From Flagellimonas myxillae (lineage in GTDB: Bacteria > Bacteroidota > Bacteroidia > Flavobacteriales > Flavobacteriaceae), in assembly GCF_023502235.1 (NCBI RefSeq), contig NZ_JAMFLY010000002.1:806001-870000 (forward strand): a stretch of DNA of 64,000 nt, read 5' to 3'. The notes below the pieces were generated by a model that had not been told where the DNA came from, made no database searches, and was given only the letters and a program-made list of their open reading frames with translations. A program made the translations under genes and the position numbers. This document shows positions 62,249 to 64,000 of the stretch, in pieces. Numbering within the stretch: the first letter of the stretch is position 1; each line of letters starts with the position of its first letter.

Positions 62249-63382
62249 TTAATGTAAGGTTCCCCTAATTTCCTGTTCACGCTCAATGGCTTCGAACAGT
62301 GCCTTAAAGTTACCTTTTCCAAACGATTGTGCGCCCTTTCTTTGAATGATTTCAAAGAACATGGTAGGTCTGGGTTCCACCGGACGGGTAAAAATCTGAA
62401 GTAGGTAACCTTCATCGTCCCTATCTACCAAGATGCCCAGTTCCTTAAGTGGGGCAATGTCCTCATCAATTTTGCCAACACGGTCGGTAACAGCATCGTA
62501 GTAGGTATCAGGTACCCGAAGAAATTCAACCCCACGGCTTCTCAGTTGTTTTACAGTGGTAATGATATCATCCGTGGCCACAGCAATATGTTGTACCCCT
62601 TCACCTTCGTAAAAATCAAGGTATTCTTCTACCTGGGAACGCTTTTTGCCTTCGGCCGGTTCGTTGATCGGGAATTTGATACGGCCATTCCCGTTGCTCA
62701 TCACCTTGCTCATCAAAGCGGTATATTCCGTGGAGATATCGTTGTCGTCAAAAGAAAGGATGTTCACAAAGCCCATTACTTTTTCGTAAAACTCCACCCA
62801 ATAGTCCATTTTGTTCCAACCCACATTACCAACCATGTGATCCACAAATTTTAGCCCTGTCGGTTCTGGGTTATAGTCTGGGGTCTCCCATTTCTTGAAT
62901 CCGGGCATAAAAGTACCGTGGTAATCTTTCCGCTCCACAAAAATATGGACGGTCTCGCCATAGGTATAAATACCAGAACGAACAATTTTGCCCGTTTTAT
63001 CCTCTATTACTTCGGGTTCCAGATACGATTTGGCACCGCGCTCCACGGCTGTGTTGTGCGCATAGGTGGCATCATCCACCCAAAGGGCAACAACCTTGAT
63101 ACCGTCGCCATGCTGATCGATATGCCTTCCGATATCCGTTCCACTTTTTAATGGGGACGTAAGTACGAGTCGAATTTTGTCCTGGATCACCACATAGCTT
63201 TCACGATCTTTGAGTCCAGTTTCCAACCCGGCATAGGCGTAGGACTGAAATCCGAAGGCGGTTTTGTAAAAATGTGCGGCTTGTTTGGAGTTGCCCACGT
63301 AAAGTTCAATGTAATCGGTGCCATTTATTGGCATAAAATCCTGGGCTGTATCATGGATTTTAGGGATTGCGGTCGTTTCCAT
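62249..63382 (-). CDS. hppD: 4-hydroxyphenylpyruvate dioxygenase
   Basis: Iron(II) enzyme of 377 residues, converting 4-hydroxyphenylpyruvate to homogentisate. Ligands: His in KFVDHMVGNVG, His in GVQHIAVATDDI and Glu in FFEIIQRKGA. The C-terminal QRKGAQSFGKGNFKALFEAIEREQ helix is conserved. Start ATG 63382 gives the normal length; the open frame extends to 63613 with 77 atypical residues that cross the promoter and operator and are rejected. Confidence 0.95.
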   Translation of the reverse strand: METTAIPKIHDTAQDFMPINGTDYIELYVGNSKQAAHFYKTAFGFQSYAYAGLETGLKDRESYVVIQDKIRLVLTSPLKSGTDIGRHIDQHGDGIKVVALWVDDATYAHNTAVERGAKSYLEPEVIEDKTGKIVRSGIYTYGETVHIFVERKDYHGTFMPGFKKWETPDYNPEPTGLKFVDHMVGNVGWNKMDYWVEFYEKVMGFVNILSFDDNDISTEYTALMSKVMSNGNGRIKFPINEPAEGKKRSQVEEYLDFYEGEGVQHIAVATDDIITTVKQLRSRGVEFLRVPDTYYDAVTDRVGKIDEDIAPLKELGILVDRDDEGYLLQIFTRPVEPRPTMFFEIIQRKGAQSFGKGNFKALFEAIEREQEIRGTLH

Positions 63383-63413
63383 AGGTTCTATATTTTGATG
63401 TATATAATTAAAA

Positions 63414-63436
63414 TTGTTGTTAATGCAACAAAAGTA
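63414..63436 (-). promoter_or_regulatory. hppD -7 box overlapped by a TTGTTG/CAACAA palindrome
   Basis: TTGTTG-N6-CAACAA occupies 63414-63431 as a perfect inverted repeat. The minus-strand -7 box TACTTTTG lies at 63429-63436, so the palindrome covers the -7 box edge and the start of transcription. A repressor bound here would block hppD. Inferred binder: the divergent MarR protein. Confidence 0.65.
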
Positions 63437-63543
63437 TAAATTTTGAATTGATTTTATGACCCTTGAAAAGATAATTTTTGTTAAAATTGGGTAGGGTTTC
63501 CCCCGACGGTGGAAAATGGATACATTAGTGTTTGGAATATCCA

Positions 63544-63559
63544 TTGTTGTAAACAACAA
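63544..63559 (+). promoter_or_regulatory. TTGTTGT-AA-ACAACAA palindrome ahead of the MarR gene
   Basis: A perfect 16-bp palindrome with the same half-site TTGTTG as the hppD site, 12 bp before the marR ATG. Likely autorepression site; spacing between half sites (4 versus 6) differs from the hppD copy. Confidence 0.6.
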
Positions 63560-63571
63560 CTTGTATAGCAG

Positions 63572-64000
63572 ATGCTCAATCAAATTGATGAAATATCCGG
63601 TATTGGACTTCATTTGGATTTGGTCCTTAGAAGGGTGCAGGATGCCTATCTAAAGAAGTTCGAGGAGTTGGGGGTGGATTTGACCATTGAACAATGGGTG
63701 ATTCTCCATCGAATTTCAGAATTGGGCGCTACGGCTTCCCAACGCGAGATTGTACGTTCCAATTTTCGAAATCGGGCGACAACCTCACGGGTTATCGGAA
63801 AGTTGGAAAAAAAAGGGTGGATCAGTAAAACCCGGTTTGAAGGAGATCAAAAGCGCTACAAACTGGAACTCACCCGAAAGGGCAAGAAAGTCATCAAATT
63901 GGTGTTGCCCCATGCCGTCAATCTTCGTAAACTAGCCATCAGAGATTTAGAAAGCGAGGATTTTGAGGTGTTTTTAAAAGTTTTGGATCAAATAGGTTAT
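63572..64000 (+). CDS. MarR-family transcriptional regulator, 3' end outside window
   Basis: Begins at ATG 63572 and stays open for 143 codons to the window edge. The winged helix-turn-helix is clear: LTIEQWVILHRISELGATASQREIV, then the recognition helix RNRATTSRVIGKLEKKGWI and the wing KTRFEGDQKRYKLELTRKG. MarR proteins usually repress divergent catabolic genes and are released by a phenolic or aromatic ligand; the divergent hppD makes homogentisate or its precursor a candidate ligand. Confidence 0.9.
   Translation, partial: MLNQIDEISGIGLHLDLVLRRVQDAYLKKFEELGVDLTIEQWVILHRISELGATASQREIVRSNFRNRATTSRVIGKLEKKGWISKTRFEGDQKRYKLELTRKGKKVIKLVLPHAVNLRKLAIRDLESEDFEVFLKVLDQIGY

Noticed and set aside
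62249..63613. Longer HppD from an ATG at 63613
   Set aside because: The added 77 residues are atypical, cross the promoter and both palindromes, and overlap the divergent marR start.

Overview
The window reads as one chromosomal stretch of a Bacteroidota bacterium, most likely a marine member of the Flavobacteriaceae; a Muricauda/Flagellimonas-like genus is a guess from protein style only. Supporting signs are a fused CcoN-CcoO oxidase subunit, a ribosomal protein S2 with a long C-terminal extension, ExbB/ExbD sets with four ExbD paralogs, a PorT-family barrel, DUF5916 and DUF2490 outer-membrane-type proteins, AT-rich translation starts without strong Shine-Dalgarno sequences, and promoters of the Bacteroidota type (TAnnTTTG -7 box). 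I see no phage, insertion sequence, CRISPR array or obvious defence system, and no gene-free stretch longer than 300 bases.

Region 1 (1-24.6 kb) is a low-oxygen and energy-metabolism block. It holds the cbb3 oxidase genes with their maturation factors (ccoI, ccoS, ccoNO, ccoQ, ccoP, ccoG, ccoH, a TauE/SafE-family protein) and a CoA-transferase/hydrolase, then hemN-usp, a GCS2-CBS fusion with an aspartoacylase-like gene, tonB, a DUF2490 gene, usp-SLC13-pckA-pfkA, and hpf with a lipoprotein. Seven transcription units here start from the same arrangement: a 12-bp CRP/FNR-type operator TGA(T/C)-N4-(A/G)TCA, exactly 23 bp, then a TAnnTTTA/G -7 box (AAnnTTTG in one case). This constant geometry puts the operator near -41, the class II activator position, and is the main discovery in the window: a predicted FNR-like regulon covering respiration, haem synthesis, TonB, stress proteins, central carbon flux and ribosome hibernation. 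The regulator gene is not in the window.

Region 2 (24.6-38.8 kb) is mixed housekeeping: an unlisted 43-residue membrane ORF, a sugar-type MFS transporter, waaA, a DegT-family aminotransferase with galE, an amidohydrolase, sucA-odhB of 2-oxoglutarate dehydrogenase, a retropepsin-like protein, an NTF2-like lipoprotein, tatD and ansA, then tRNA-Ser(GGA). Region 3 (39-43.4 kb) is the exbB / membrane protein / exbD x4 / PorT-family cluster, in which an ExbD pair has been tandemly duplicated. Region 4 (43.4-54.0 kb, minus strand) holds rplM-rpsI, rpsB-tsf-pyrH-frr, an RND/MMPL exporter, asnS, rpoN and a PAP2-like membrane protein.

Region 5 (54.2-64 kb) holds a DUF5916 protein and an acidic lipoprotein on the plus strand, then the tyrosine/homogentisate degradation genes hppD, hmgA, fahA, a flavin-reductase-family gene and a HisC-like aminotransferase on the minus strand. 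A MarR regulator diverges from hppD, and two TTGTTG/CAACAA palindromes lie between them, one on the hppD -7 box. The MarR gene runs off the right edge.
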